Shown here: piece by piece, positions 32,440 through 42,911 of the stretch
Layout of the letters: each line of letters begins with the position of its first letter
How positions within the stretch are numbered: the first letter of the stretch is position 1
Assembly: GCF_050947875.1 (NCBI RefSeq)
Contig: NC_134573.1
Location: 48,122,115 to 48,186,114, forward strand
Source: Dermacentor variabilis
Taxonomy: Eukaryota > Arthropoda > Arachnida > Ixodida > Ixodidae
Direction: 5' to 3'
Length of the DNA stretch: 64,000 nt
The notes under the pieces: model-generated
Database searches by the model: none
What the model was told of the DNA's origin: nothing
Seen by the model: the letters and a program-made list of their open reading frames with translations, nothing else
Made by a program: the position numbers and the translations under genes

Positions 32440-33640
32440 GTGCGGGGCGATCTAATCTATGCACCGAACCCCTCTGAGCAGCAGGAGCTCCACCCCCATA
32501 CAGGTGGTTACGCCTGTACACCGCGCCAGCAGAAGGATCTGTGGACAAGCCACTGAGTGTGCACTCCTCGCAGAGAAAATGGCCGCTCCGACTAACCCAA
32601 CCGGTATGGAAGGCACAACGCCGATTCATTGTACGCTACTCAATCCGTGAACGCCGAATCCCCTCCACGGCGCCATACATGAGGATGTTGAATATTGGCT
32701 GGTGCACTGTGAACGTGTTCCTCCATTCAACAAGTGGGATGAGGCCGACAAAGTGAAAAACGCATATTTCAGCCTTAACGATGGCGCATGTGTTTGGTAT
32801 GAGAACTGTGCAGATGCCCTAACTTCATGGGCAGAATTCAAACGCCGGATTCCTGAGACGTATGCGAGCCCTGATCGCCGAGAGCGAGCTGAGCGGGATC
32901 TCCAGTCCCGTATATAAATGTCGAACGAAGGTGTCGCAATGTATGTCGAGGATATGACGCGTCTCTTTCGATGAACTGACCCCAGCATGTGGGAAGAAAA
33001 AAAGGTGCGGTACCTGATGCGGTGGCGAAAGAGCAGCTGTTCGGTGGTCTTGTGTGCAGTCCTACCAAGACTGTGTCAGAATTTCTTTGCGAGGACTTTA
33101 ACGATGGAACACACTTCTGCAGCGGGTACCATCATACGAACGCCAAGTGGACGCTGCCACACCTACGGACTTCTTCGGAGCTCTCGGGGGCCACGTCCAT
33201 TACTTTCGAGAGCTCATTCGTTCCGTAATCCGCGAAGAACTCTAGAAACTGTCGGTACCCTCACAGCCGACGCTCAGCTCCTCGTCCAGCGTTCTCCGGG
33301 ACCAAATCCAGCATGCGCTAAGAGAGCCACCCTTCAACAGAGAAGCTCGACCGCTAAGAACTGACAGCTCCCGTATGTCGAATGCGCAAGCTTTCAGGCA
33401 ACCTGTCCCACCTCCCTCTCCGCCTCGCACCGCGTGCCCGGCCATGCTACAGCCCGTCCAATCGGTTTCGTATTACCAGGACCTCCGACAGGCCCCAAGA
33501 AAATCAGACGTGTGGCGGGCACCTGATCGCCGTCCCCTTTGCTTTCACTGTGGCGAAGCTGGGCATTTCTACCGACAGTGCTCCTATCGAAAGCTCGGAC
33601 TACGCGGATTCTCGGCATACTCGCCGTGACCTAGGTTAGG
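32440..33640 (+). pseudogene. gypsy gag with one CCHC zinc knuckle, broken
   Basis: Pieces: 32702-32917 (YFSLNDGACVWYEN, a capsid-like segment found in gypsy gag), 32989-33228 in another frame (KEQLFGGLVCSPTKTVSEF), then 33375-33629 with CFHCGEAGHFYRQC (33540-33581), a C-x2-C-x4-H-x4-C zinc knuckle for nucleic-acid binding. At least three frame changes separate them. Confidence 0.75.
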
Positions 33641-33928
33641 GCGGCGTCCTCCTGAAATTGAAGAATACGTTGCCCAGCAGCGCGAATTCTCCTCAGCTCG
33701 ACACCTGTCACGCTCCCCTTCGCCACGGCGGTTTTCTCTGACTCGCCACACGTATTCGAGTGAGGTGCAGAGTCGGTCGCCCAAACTGCGCCAGGAAAAC
33801 TAACCACAGCGGCCTTTGGGGGCGAGGCCGCTCAGTGTGGACGTGCTCAAGGACCCCTACTGGCACGTACGCGGACCGAGGATACATCGACGACGACAGT
33901 ACCTGCTGATTACGAAAGAAGAATTTTC

Positions 33929-34180
33929 TTGGACATTCCTGTACTACTCGACGGTCGTGAATTGACTGCTTTAGTGGACACTGGAACGAATTATTCTATA
34001 ATCAGCGAAAAACTCGCCACCCTTCTGAAGAAAGTGACGACGCTTTGGAATCAAACGCCAGTTCGTACGGCTGGCGGGCGTGTCGTCACACAAGTCGGCA
34101 TGTGCACAGAATGAATACAGATTCGCGGCTCTTCATTTGTTGCCACCTTGAGCATTCTCCATCAGTGTTCTCGAGACCTA
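33929..34180 (+). pseudogene. gypsy aspartic protease
   Basis: The frame from 33929 carries TALVDTGTNYSIIS, with the DTG active-site triad at 33977-33985. A stop at 34112-34114 precedes the usual hydrophobic ILG-like motif; DLIIGMNFL follows in the frame starting at 34148. Confidence 0.75.
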
Positions 34181-34619
34181 ATCATCGGCATGAACTTTCT
34201 CAGGAAGCGTGACGCTATCATCGACATTCGACAACGCGGCGTCACTTTCTCGACAAAGAGCGCCGCAGCGAAGACCAACACCATCCACCCTCGAGCATCT
34301 CCGTGTCATCAACGACGCTGTCACTTTACCACCGCGTGCAAGTGTTGTGGTTCAAGTGGTATGTGCAGACTCTTACACGGTGAAGCGGTTGCAGAAAGCA
34401 GTCATTCTGTCCTGCTTTCTCGAGGCGTTTGCGTAGCAAGAAGCCTTATTGATCTCCATGATGGCCACTGTGATGTTGTTGTCACGAACTTCAGCTACGA
34501 ACACCGGCACCTTTTCTCCAGCACTGTCATCGCCTAAGCTAACCCGCTCGCCGATGTCACTGAGTGTTTTGTTTCCGAGGCAATCGGCACTACTGAAGCA
34601 CCTCTACGCAACGCCTACA

Positions 34620-35924
34620 TTAGTCCAATGCTTCCTGTAGAGAACAAACAACCCCTGCGCAAGCTGTTGCTCGAGTTCCACTCTTGTTTTGCACGGTCGT
34701 CGAAGATACGTCAAACGTCGATTACGAAACACCGTATCATCACCAATGACGACGTGCCCCCATACGGCAACAGCCTTATCGTTTTTCCCGACGGAACGAC
34801 ATGCGATTCAAACGCAGGAGAAGGAAATGCTTCAAGACGGCGTAATACACCCTTCATGCAGTCCCTGGTCATCGCCCGTCGTTCTTATCAAAAAGAAAGA
34901 TGGCACGCTTCGGTTTTGTGTTGACTACCGACAGCTAAACAACGTCACGAAGAAAGACGTATACCCGTTGCCTCATGTTGACGATTCTCTGGACAGGCTG
35001 AGGTGCGCGAAGTATTTCCTCTCTATCGATCTGAAAACTGGCTACTGGCAAATTGAAGTATATGAGCGGGACCGTGAGTAAAGTGCTTTCATTACTCCAG
35101 ACGGCCTTTACGAATTTATAGTACTTCCTTTCGGCCTCTGTTCCGCGCCAGCCACATTCCAGCGAGTGATGGATACCGTTCTCGCTGACCTCAAATGGAG
35201 AAGCTGCGTGGTCTATCTCGTTGATGTCGTTGTCTTTTCGCAAACTTTTGACGAGCACCTTCAACGCCTTCGGAATGTACTCGAAGTCATCCGATCGGCT
35301 GGCCCTACACTCAAGACACAGAAATGCCATCTCGTTTGCGAGGAACTCAAGTTCCTTGGTCACGTCGTGAGCGCGGCAGGTGTTCGGCCCGATCCCGGGA
35401 AGACTGCTGCCGTAGCTGCTTTTCCCGCTACAACCGACAAGAAAAGTGTCCGAAGATTTTTGGGAATGTGTGCGTGTTATCGACGCTGCATTGAAAATTT
35501 TTCCAAAATTGCAGAGCCGCTATTTCGCCTTACGCGTGACGACGCGTCATTGCTCTGGACTGATGAAGAACAGACTGCCGTTGCGGAACTACAAATTCGA
35601 TTGTTTTCTCCTCTCGTGCTCGCTCATATTGATAAGGATGCTGACACAGAAGTACGCACCGACGCCAGTAATATCGGTCTCGGAGCTATCCTGGTGCAAC
35701 GGCAAGACGGGACTGAACGATTTGTCGCCTACGCGAGCCGCACTCTGTCACTAGCCTTCTCCAATTATTCCACCACAGCGAAGCAGTTCCTCACGGCTAT
35801 TTGGGCTACTACAAAGTTTAGGCCGTATCTCTACGGGCGGCCATGTAAAGTTGTGGACCGATCATCACGCCTTGTGCTGGTTGACCAACCTCCGAGACCC
35901 TTTTGGATGATTTGCACGTTGTAG
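34620..35924 (+). pseudogene. gypsy reverse transcriptase and RNase H, inactive
   Basis: Frame 34689-35081 has DGTLRFCVDYRQLN and FLSIDLKTGYWQI (first catalytic Asp kept), then a stop at 35079. The frame from 35166 has YLVDVVVFS in place of YLDD-VVFS: the first Asp of the catalytic pair is Val (35220-35222), so the enzyme is dead. The thumb and RNase H follow: FLGHVVSAAGVRPDP, RRFLGM, VRTDASNIGLGAIL and VAYASRTL. The frame closes at 35922. Confidence 0.85.
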
Positions 35925-36179
35925 TCTGCGACTCCAGGAATTTAACGTCACTATCGTATACAAGTGAGGCAGAAAACATGAAAATGCTGACACGCTATCA
36001 TGAGCACCTGTTGAATCGCAGAATCCCGGCGTAAAAGACGACAGCGCCTTCCTGGGAGCCCTCAGCGGGCCGGGTCTGCTCGATAAACAGTGATCGGACG
36101 CTGAGTTAAGGCCTATCATCGATCGCTTAGAAGGTGGCTTGGCGTCCATTCCTCGCGCTATTTCCCGATAGTAGCCGTC

Positions 36180-37240
36180 ATTTTGCCTACGAGAGGGCAT
36201 CTTATACAAAAGATACCACACCTTCTAGTACTGCCTCAAGCCCTTCGCGACGACATCTTATTAGCCTGCCACGACGAGGCAACACCTGGTCACTTGGGCT
36301 ACTCAAGGGCTCTGGACAGGGCAGGGCAACTGTACTACTGGCCTAGACTGACTGCTTGCGTCAAACGCTACGCGAAAGGATGCCGTAAATGCCAGCGCCG
36401 CAAGTGACCACCGTTCAAGCCTGCAGGCTTGAACGGTGGTGACCCTCCGCGTACGCCGTACCCTCCACGTACGCCGTTTGATCAAGTTAGAATGGACCTG
36501 CTTGGGCTATTTTCTTGTATTCCTCCAGCAATAAGTGGATCATTGCCGCAACTTATTACTTGACGCGTTACGCTGAGCTGAAGGCACAACCACGTGGGAC
36601 AGCATCTGAAGTTTCTCAGTTTTTTATGCGTCACATTGTGCTTCTGCATGGCACACCGTCATTCATCATCACTGACCGACGGACGGCATTTACGGCGAAG
36701 CTTCTGGACAACATCTTCAAGTTGAGTCACACGAGTCATCGAAAGGCCACTGCATACCACCCTCAGACTAATGGCTTGACAGAAAGACTAAACAAAACAC
36801 TGGCAGACATGATCTCTATGTACGTGGATCTGCAGAGCGAAACGTGGAATGAAATCCTGCCCTACGTAACGTTGGCGTTCAACACTGCCACGCAGGAAAC
36901 TACAGGATTCACGTCGTTTCGCCTCGTTTATGGCAGAGATGTTCAAACTGTGCCAGACACCATGATTGCGTATGAAGACATCGATCAGCTCGACCAGTTA
37001 GCTCCTGACGTCGAGGAGTACAATCAGGACGCCGAGGAAGCACGTCAACTGGCCCGTGTGCACATAAGACATCAGCAGCGTACAGATACAATAAGATACA
37101 ATCTCCACCATCGACAGGTTACCTATGAGCCTGGCGACCAAGTTTGGGTTTGGACCTCCATTAGACGGCAAGGCCTCAGCGGGACACTGAGCAAGTACTT
37201 CGGACCATTCACAGTACTAAGACGTGTAAGTGACGTGAAC
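36180..37240 (+). pseudogene. gypsy integrase
   Basis: The H2C2 zinc-binding part (36183-36407) has CHDEATPGHLGYSRAL and CRKCQRRK. The catalytic core (36515-37243) has the central IITDRRTAFTAK Asp and AYHPQTNGLTERLN with its Glu. The chromodomain-type end shows VWVWTSIRRQGLSG. A 34-bp palindrome and an 18-bp duplication (36407-36480) break the link between the two parts. Confidence 0.82.
36407..36440. repeat. 34-bp perfect palindrome inside the integrase gene
   Basis: ACCACCGTTCAAGC, then CTGCAG, then the exact reverse complement GCTTGAACGGTGGT. It is followed by a direct duplication cgtacgccgt (36450-36459 and 36468-36477). Confidence 0.9.
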
Positions 37241-37613
37241 TAAAGTGATTCCAGACCGAGACCTACCATCGCCCACGCGCCGTTTACCACGCGCAGAGAC
37301 TGTACATGTCGTCCGCCTCAAGCGGTATTTTACATGGTGATGTTAAGTGTACTGGTGAAACAAACTTTTTTTTTGCTGCCGTCGCGTCGTCCTCCAAAAA
37401 AACTGCGAAACGTTGTTTTTTGGTTCCCGACCAAAGAACACATTTTTTGCCTCGTGTGCATGTCCATATGTGTGCTAGCGCGTTTCCTTTTTTTGCCTTA
37501 CCTAATTTGTGTACTTTGTACGTGTTGTGTTTGAGCATCGAGTCGATGCTTCATTGGGAGGGGGAATGATGCCGCCTGGTGTTTTGAGCCAGCAAACGGT
37601 CAGCACTGCGTGG

Positions 37614-37752
37614 CCTGATTGTACTCCTCGAAGTCAGGAGCTAACTGGTCGAGCTGATCGATGTCTTCATACGCAATCATGGCGTCTAGCACAGTTTGAA
37701 CATCTCTGCCATAAACGAGGCGAAACGGCGTGAATCCTGTAGTTTCCTGCGT
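37614..37752 (-). repeat. inverted duplicate of a gypsy integrase segment
   Basis: About 139 bp, nearly identical to the reverse complement of about 36891-37028. It is joined directly to the truncated 3' LTR after gcgtgg. Only a few mismatches separate the two copies. Confidence 0.88.
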
Positions 37753-37779
37753 TCCTGTCAGCTACGTCCCATAGCGTTC

Positions 37780-40040
37780 TGTTCGCGGGCTGTTGTCCCT
37801 GGTTCCTGCTGGCCTCGACAGAGCGACCGTTTCGTTCACCTGCAGTGGTGTTTCGGCTGAGTATCGGGTGGTTAAAGATGTCTCAATAACCATATTTTAG
37901 TTCCTGGTTGATTGGCATTCCTTGCGTCAGCCGTCTTGAGCTGATGTCGACCAGTTCTGCGGGCCAGGCGCGATCCGCCTGGTCAGCATCCCTGCCACCT
38001 AATGAGTTGCCCATAGATTTATTTTTTCGCAGTGGCATCAGCAACATTCCTGTGGCGCTTGTGCCTACCAATGGAGGTTCCATCAGGATCACGAATCCAC
38101 AGGCTGTCCAGAAGGCACTTAAGGCCACGTCCAACCACTTCCAGACCATCACTGATGTGCCAGCATTCGGACGGGGAGGTATAGCGTGTCGTTCACCCGA
38201 CAAGACCTGTGTAGAAGACCTCTTGAAATGCACTTCATTCGCTTCCACCCCGGTGAGTGCTTTTTATTCCGCCTCACCTTGCGTGCACCAAGGGTCTTGT
38301 ACGGGGCGTAGACTGCCGATTAAGTCCTACTGATACCCTGGACAAGCTATCCGCAGCAGGCGTCATTGCCACCTACCGTTGCAATCGACTGGCCAATAAC
38401 GAGAGGGTTCCGACAGAATCTGTTATTGCAACGTTTGTGGGCACATCATGTCCATCTGAAATAAAGGTGTGGACTCTTGTGTTCCGTGTAGAGCCGCCTG
38501 CGTCACGTCCAATCCAGCGTAAGAATTGTTGGAGATTCGGGCACAGCGCAGGAGGATGTTAAACTAGCTTGCGTTGCCGCACCTGTGGGGATAGTCATTC
38601 TTCAAGTGAATGCTCTACTCAATCTCAAAAGTGCTGCCTCTGTGGGGGAGAACACCCAGCAGACTATTCGAACTGCTCAGCTCGCGCTCAAGAAATACAA
38701 ATTCTTGAAATAATCGACCGCCGTCGTTGCTGCCGAAGAGATGCAATTTCAGTTATCAAAGACAGGGCCTTCGGATACTCTGGTGTTACAGCGCGCAACA
38801 CTCTAAGCATGGATCTTAACCTCTCAGAAGCAATTGACTCTGCTGTGGAAAGAGTAATGGCTAAAGCTATGGATAAATTGATATCCAGTCTCTCTGATTG
38901 CTTAGCGCAAATCATTTTCTGTCACATGATGCAAATAATGCAGCCCACTAAGACACCAATGCAGTGCCCAGTATCTAGCGCCACACTTCGAACGCCTAGC
39001 AACGAGGTAGAGACGCCTTCCACAGTTGCAGAATATTCCACCGTCCAAACACGCGAGGATGAGCCCTCTTATTCAGACACTGTTACTGTCACAGACTTGG
39101 AACTTGACACTCGTGCTCCCAAACGTATGGGGTCCCCAATTTCAAAAACTATGAAACCAAAATAAGAAAGAGTGAACCAACTCCTGTGCTTACAGAAAGT
39201 ATTCTAAAGGCGGCAGTTGCCGCTGATGTGCGTTCAACACAATTGGACAGTTGAAAGTGCTGCAGTGGAACTGTCCTTCTATATTTTCATCTTCAACAGA
39301 TTTATCTTGCCTATCTATTCAATGGAATCCAGATATCTTACTTCTCCAAGAAACGTGGCTTTCACCAGAGAAAAATTTTCATTTAAAAGGTTTTCGGTCC
39401 TTCCGATTATATAGAGACTCGCGAGGTGGAGGATTAATGATACTTGTTTCCAGTAAAATTTGTCACAAGGCAAAAATTTCTTTTCAAATCATGGACTGCG
39501 ACTGTGAAATTTTGGCAATAGATTTATGTCTCCCAGGATACCATCCATTTTCAATTATAAATGCTTATTTCCCCAGCGGTGTGCAAAGTACACGTCAACT
39601 TGATAGGGCTGTGGCTGCCTGTGGGAAAGAAATTTTGTTTGTAGGGGATTTTAATTCGCATCACGTGTCGTGGGGGCAAAAAACAGATTTGTGTGGTAAG
39701 CGACTTTGGGAGTGGACTATTTGGGAGTGGATAGTAACCTTTCATGTCAGAACACAGGACAAGTAACGTTTGTTAGAGGACCCTTCCGTTCAGTGTTAGA
39801 TTTGACATTTTGTAGCGCTGGAATCAAGGTTTTGTCGTGGGTAGCGGTTGAATCCGCAACCAACAGTGATCATCTTCCTGTGTCATTTGAAATCAATTGT
39901 CAAATAACATCTTTAGAATACCAGGCATGCACATTTATGGACCATACGAAATTTAAGACTTTCTTGCGTTCTGCCGTTTCGAAACTTGCCAATGCCATTG
40001 CTAAGGAAATCGCTTCAACCATTTGCTCAATTCTAGAGGA
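37780..40040 (+). mobile_element. I-clade LINE, 5' half, plus strand
   Basis: Shares the leader AGTATCGGGTGGT and the gag with the minus-strand copy at 54301-57180. It contains gag (37908-39165) and the start of ORF2 (39251-40044) and stops before the RT at about 40044. Confidence 0.75.
37908..39165 (+). pseudogene. I-clade LINE ORF1 (gag-like) with CCHC knuckles
   Basis: Frame 37908-38333 has GISNIPVALVPTNGGS and TSFASTPVSAF. The next frame, 38257-38562, ends CWRFGHSAGGC. The last, 38569-39165, has RCRTCGDSHSSSEC and CCLCGGEHPADYSNC, giving three zinc-knuckle-like modules as in I and jockey gag proteins. A stop and a frameshift separate the parts. Confidence 0.75.
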
Positions 40041-40044
40041 TTGA
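39251..40044 (+). pseudogene. I-clade LINE AP endonuclease, truncated ORF2
   Basis: Frame 39251-39766: KVLQWNCPSI, LLLQETWL (catalytic Glu), RGGGLMILVS, INAYFPSG and VGDFNSHHVSWG (catalytic Asp and Asn). Frame 39706-40044: NSDHLPVSFEI, the final Asp-His motif. All recognisable APE motifs are present, but a frameshift lies near 39705 and the RT is missing. Confidence 0.82.
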
Positions 40045-40057
40045 GAACGACACGGAA

Positions 40058-40093
40058 GACACGGACGAGCGCTGTCGAGCGCTCGTCCGTGTC
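40058..40093. repeat. short hairpin: 16-bp arms, 4-base loop
   Basis: GACACGGACGAGCGCT, loop gtcg, exact reverse complement arm. It follows directly on the truncated I-clade ORF2. Confidence 0.9.
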
Positions 40094-40200
40094 GTTTCTC
40101 CCTGCTTGTCCCCGTGAATGCCGCGCTGTTCTCAGCGCTCGGCCGAGTCGTTTCTCCCTGCTTGTCCCCGTGAAGGCCCCGCTGTTCTGTTTCAAATATG
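40091..40200 (+). repeat. two-copy 56-bp tandem repeat
   Basis: gtcgtttctccctgcttgtc and the following bases occur at 40091 and again at 40147, with the shared end cgctgttct. The sequence belongs to the same motif family as the neighbouring hairpins. Confidence 0.75.
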
Positions 40201-40720
40201 TCTTACCAACTTGCCCAAACGTCTGTTTTATCACGCAGTTACTTCTGCGCAATATTTTACTGCATCACAGCACTCCTTACCAGCTCCTCACTGATTGATT
40301 AATCACATCAGTAATTAATCACATCCTTCGTTTATGCCCTACTGTACATCAAGTAGCCACTCCTTGCCACCACTAGAAAAACGGCCTTACCGAACACCTC
40401 CTCAGAACACTCATCGACATGCTTGCTATTTGCGTCTCCGTAGATAACCGCGACTGTGACGTCTTTCTGCCATATATCCTCCAAGACACTCTGGTCACCT
40501 CCTGTTTTACTCACTATTTGCCCGCGATCCTGTTTCGCTTCTGGACACCGTACTTCGGAATGCATTGTAGTGGCGGAGTGCTCATGCTCGCGATGCAGTT
40601 TCGCTGGCTACCTAAGCTCGTCAGATTTCGCACGTCCACATCGAGGATTCAAAACCTCGCCAAAAGTTCCGCTACAATAAGCACCATAGAGAGGATGAAT
40701 TTTACCTGGTTCGCTCGTGC

Positions 40721-40839
40721 TTCATACTGGGATACATAGCTCAAAAAATGACACAAGGACAAGCAGAACACAAGACGAGCGCTCACCTGTGTTCTGCTTG
40801 TCCCTGTGTCATTTTTTGCGTTATGTATCCCAGTATGAA
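40721..40839. repeat. 119-bp foldback hairpin
   Basis: The left arm from ttcatactgggatacat is matched by the right-arm end atgtatcccagtatgaa. Inner arms acaaggacaagcagaacaca and tgtgttctgcttgtccctgt flank a small loop containing GAGCGCTC. There are a few mismatches and no transposase. It is probably a mobile foldback repeat. Confidence 0.85.
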
Positions 40840-41335
40840 TGTATCCCACTAACACGCCCAAACTTCTTGCCTGCTAAATCGCTCGTGCTGTTGTTGTCAT
40901 CGTCTGGTCCATTTGGCCAGAGCCAAAAATTCTTGTCACATTATTCAGCTCTCTACAGGATCCTACAACTACTTACCTCTGCCGCGTGTGAAATTCCTGT
41001 TGCCGACCAGGGTGCATCTTCAGTTCAACCAAAAACGGCCGCTGTTCAGGTTACTCGATTAAAGACGTGCGTGCTCGCTTTCAGTGCCCCACCATAGCTT
41101 GCTCCGGGACAGTGCTCTATTGCCGGTGAGCTAGTGTCGAGGCGAAGAGGATGACTAGCAAACTGCAACCAGGAGAACGAAGTTCCATATCACCAGTAGA
41201 AGGCTGTCGGCGCCATGTCTTGAGGAGAATTTCAGCCTTCCGTGTTGGTCGCGCTGCTTTTGCCTTGTAACAATATTTCGCAGAAGCCTCGGCGCCCTTT
41301 CTTGACATTTTCTTTTCTATATCCTAAAGGAGCAA

Positions 41336-41512
41336 GAGCTTCCGTCTGAGCAGAAATTTGCTAATGTTGTACGAATACTAAAGTCTGGTGATAAAAATAG
41401 CGTCGGTAACTACCAGCCAGTCCATTTGACAATCGTCTGCTGCAAAACCCTTAAGTACGTTATATATAAAAGTATGGTAAAACATTTGGAGTCTAATAAC
41501 TTTTTTCAATAG
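41336..41512 (+). pseudogene. CR1/jockey-like LINE RT fragment, left of the RTE insertion
   Basis: The plus strand encodes LKSGDKNSVGNYQPVHLTIVCCKTLKYVIY...LESNNFF, the N-terminal RT block (usually NYRPISLTSVCCKILE). The continuation past NNFF, resembling FFSSTGF, appears at about 43845, beyond the RTE element, so the RTE inserted here. Confidence 0.6.
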
Positions 41513-41674
41513 TAATGAATGCATTACGGAATCAGGGTGCAGACGAGCCGTATGTAAAAATACTGAAAGATATCTATAGCGGCTCCACAGCCGCCGTAGT
41601 CCTCCATAAAGGAAGCAACAAAATCCCAATAAAGAAAGGAGTCAGTCAGGGAGATACGATCTCTCCAATGCTAT

Positions 41675-42911
41675 GGGGAACCAGCGCTGGAGTTTTCACG
41701 GCGCCTGCAGCGCCGCCCTGGCGGTCTGAACGTGCACAATGCGGCCTCCCCCGCGGACGAAAATTGCGTTGCGTGCCCTTAAAGTCGAAGGAAAACAAAA
41801 GGGCGCCGACGATACTGTTGCGTATACAAGTGCCACAACTAAGTCGGGATGAGGGAGGATGTATCCTTCTGCGTCTTTCCATCTAAACCCTACGAACAAG
41901 AACGGAGGCGGCGTTGGATCCAAGCAGTCAGGCGAGCGGAGTAAGCTCCCGTCTTGTCGCCCTGTCAAGCGGTGTCGGGCTGGTTTCTAAATCAAATTTT
42001 GCGTGTATCCTTGGTTTATTCGATAGTGAAGACGGTCAGCCATGACAGACAGTACCAAACAGCAGAATCTGCTGTCGGTATTTCGACGGAAACAAAATGA
42101 GCAATAGCATGCACCATCCGGCATATGTACCATTTTTCCTTCGCAATGCCACCGCCAAGCCCCTTCCAACGCCACCGCACCAAGTGAACGATACGAAAGG
42201 TAAAAATTATCCATTCATTGCCAAGAATTATGTAGGAGGGAAGCTGCCTTGTAATACGAGTTGTATGCGCATAGTGCCGGCGCACGCGCGACTAAGCCAC
42301 CTATGTGTTTATAAATATGCGCATGCGGATGAGGACTCGGCGCTGAGATGCATCCGGCAAATTAATGTAATTAGTGCTAAATGTAGCCAGAATTGTTACG
42401 GATCAAGCAGCCGAGCACTCAAACCTTTGCTTGCGCGAGTCAGCTGATGCGATAAAGCTTTCTTCTCCATTGACTGCCGTGGCGAAGTAACATCAGAATT
42501 TTTTATGTCTAGCCAGAGAAATATGGAATATCTTCAGGCCAACTAATACTTCCGAAACCATAGCGCAGCACGACCGGAGCCATAACTGCTAGATTTGCGA
42601 GGCAGGCAGTCACGCAAGCATGGCATCCATACACGACGCAACCGTTAAAGAAACACACGTGCTCGCCGCGACGCACTGTGAAAAATGTATAAAGCTTAAA
42701 AAGCTTCTTTCGTCATTTCTTCACTTGATGGCGCTAGCTTCTTTACAAAAACTCCACTTGAAGCGGCGCGAAAACGGAAACATACGAACTATAATACGGC
42801 TGCGTATGCGTCTGTCGTCTGGTTGTGTGGCTGGAATATGCCGCGTTTCGTCGCCAGGGCGGCGTGCAACGCACTCTTTTCGACGCGCCGCCTATCCAGC
42901 GCTGGTTCCCC
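41675..42911. mobile_element. 1,237-bp TIR element with THAP-like remnant
   Basis: Ends are GGGGAACCAGCGCTGG at 41675 and its exact reverse complement at 42911, with a second matched block (gccgccctggcg) further in. Comparison with the RTE copy at 20443-22246 shows an insertion between CTAT and TTCAC with AT on both sides: either a 2-bp AT duplication or none. The inside (about 41820-41930) encodes a degraded THAP zinc finger. The superfamily is unclear: P elements have THAP domains but make 8-bp duplications, which I do not see. Confidence 0.72.
41820..41930 (+). pseudogene. THAP zinc-finger remnant
   Basis: One plus-strand frame reads a CxxxC pair (CVYKC), a stop, then VSFCVFPSKPYEQERRRRW and IQAVRRAE before another stop. 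The THAP pattern is C-x(2-4)-C, then F-x-FP, a basic run, W and an AVRR-like end, so spacing and key residues fit. The second C and H pair is not found. The long overlapping frame 41515-41886 is an RTE fusion artefact. Confidence 0.5.

Larger units (their letters stand above)
32267..37613 (+). mobile_element. Ty3/gypsy LTR retrotransposon, defective
   Basis: Plus-strand element in the order gag, protease, RT, RNase H, integrase. LTR starts are recognisable at 32267 and 37565, sharing gcc-cctggtgttttga-..agcaaa-ggtcagca.tgcgtg. A polypurine tract (gggaggggga) lies just before the 3' LTR. The 5' LTR is about 155 bp, ending near 32425, where a primer-binding-like tggtggaggtgcgggg follows. The 3' LTR is cut after about 49 bp by an inverted integrase copy. 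Order and integrase place it in Ty3/gypsy (Metaviridae). Confidence 0.85.

Noticed and set aside
32838..33068. Minus-strand frames antisense to gypsy gag
   Set aside because: Shadows of the plus-strand gag; no domain recognised.
40332..40565. Minus-strand frame with EDIWQKDVTVAVIYGDANS
   Set aside because: Could be an ORF1 esterase-like remnant of a LINE, but only one weak motif is visible; not annotated.
41117..41308. Minus-strand 63-codon basic frame (YCYKAKAARPTRKAEILLK)
   Set aside because: Resembles a recurring tick repeat segment in memory, but I cannot assign it to a family or a gene with confidence.
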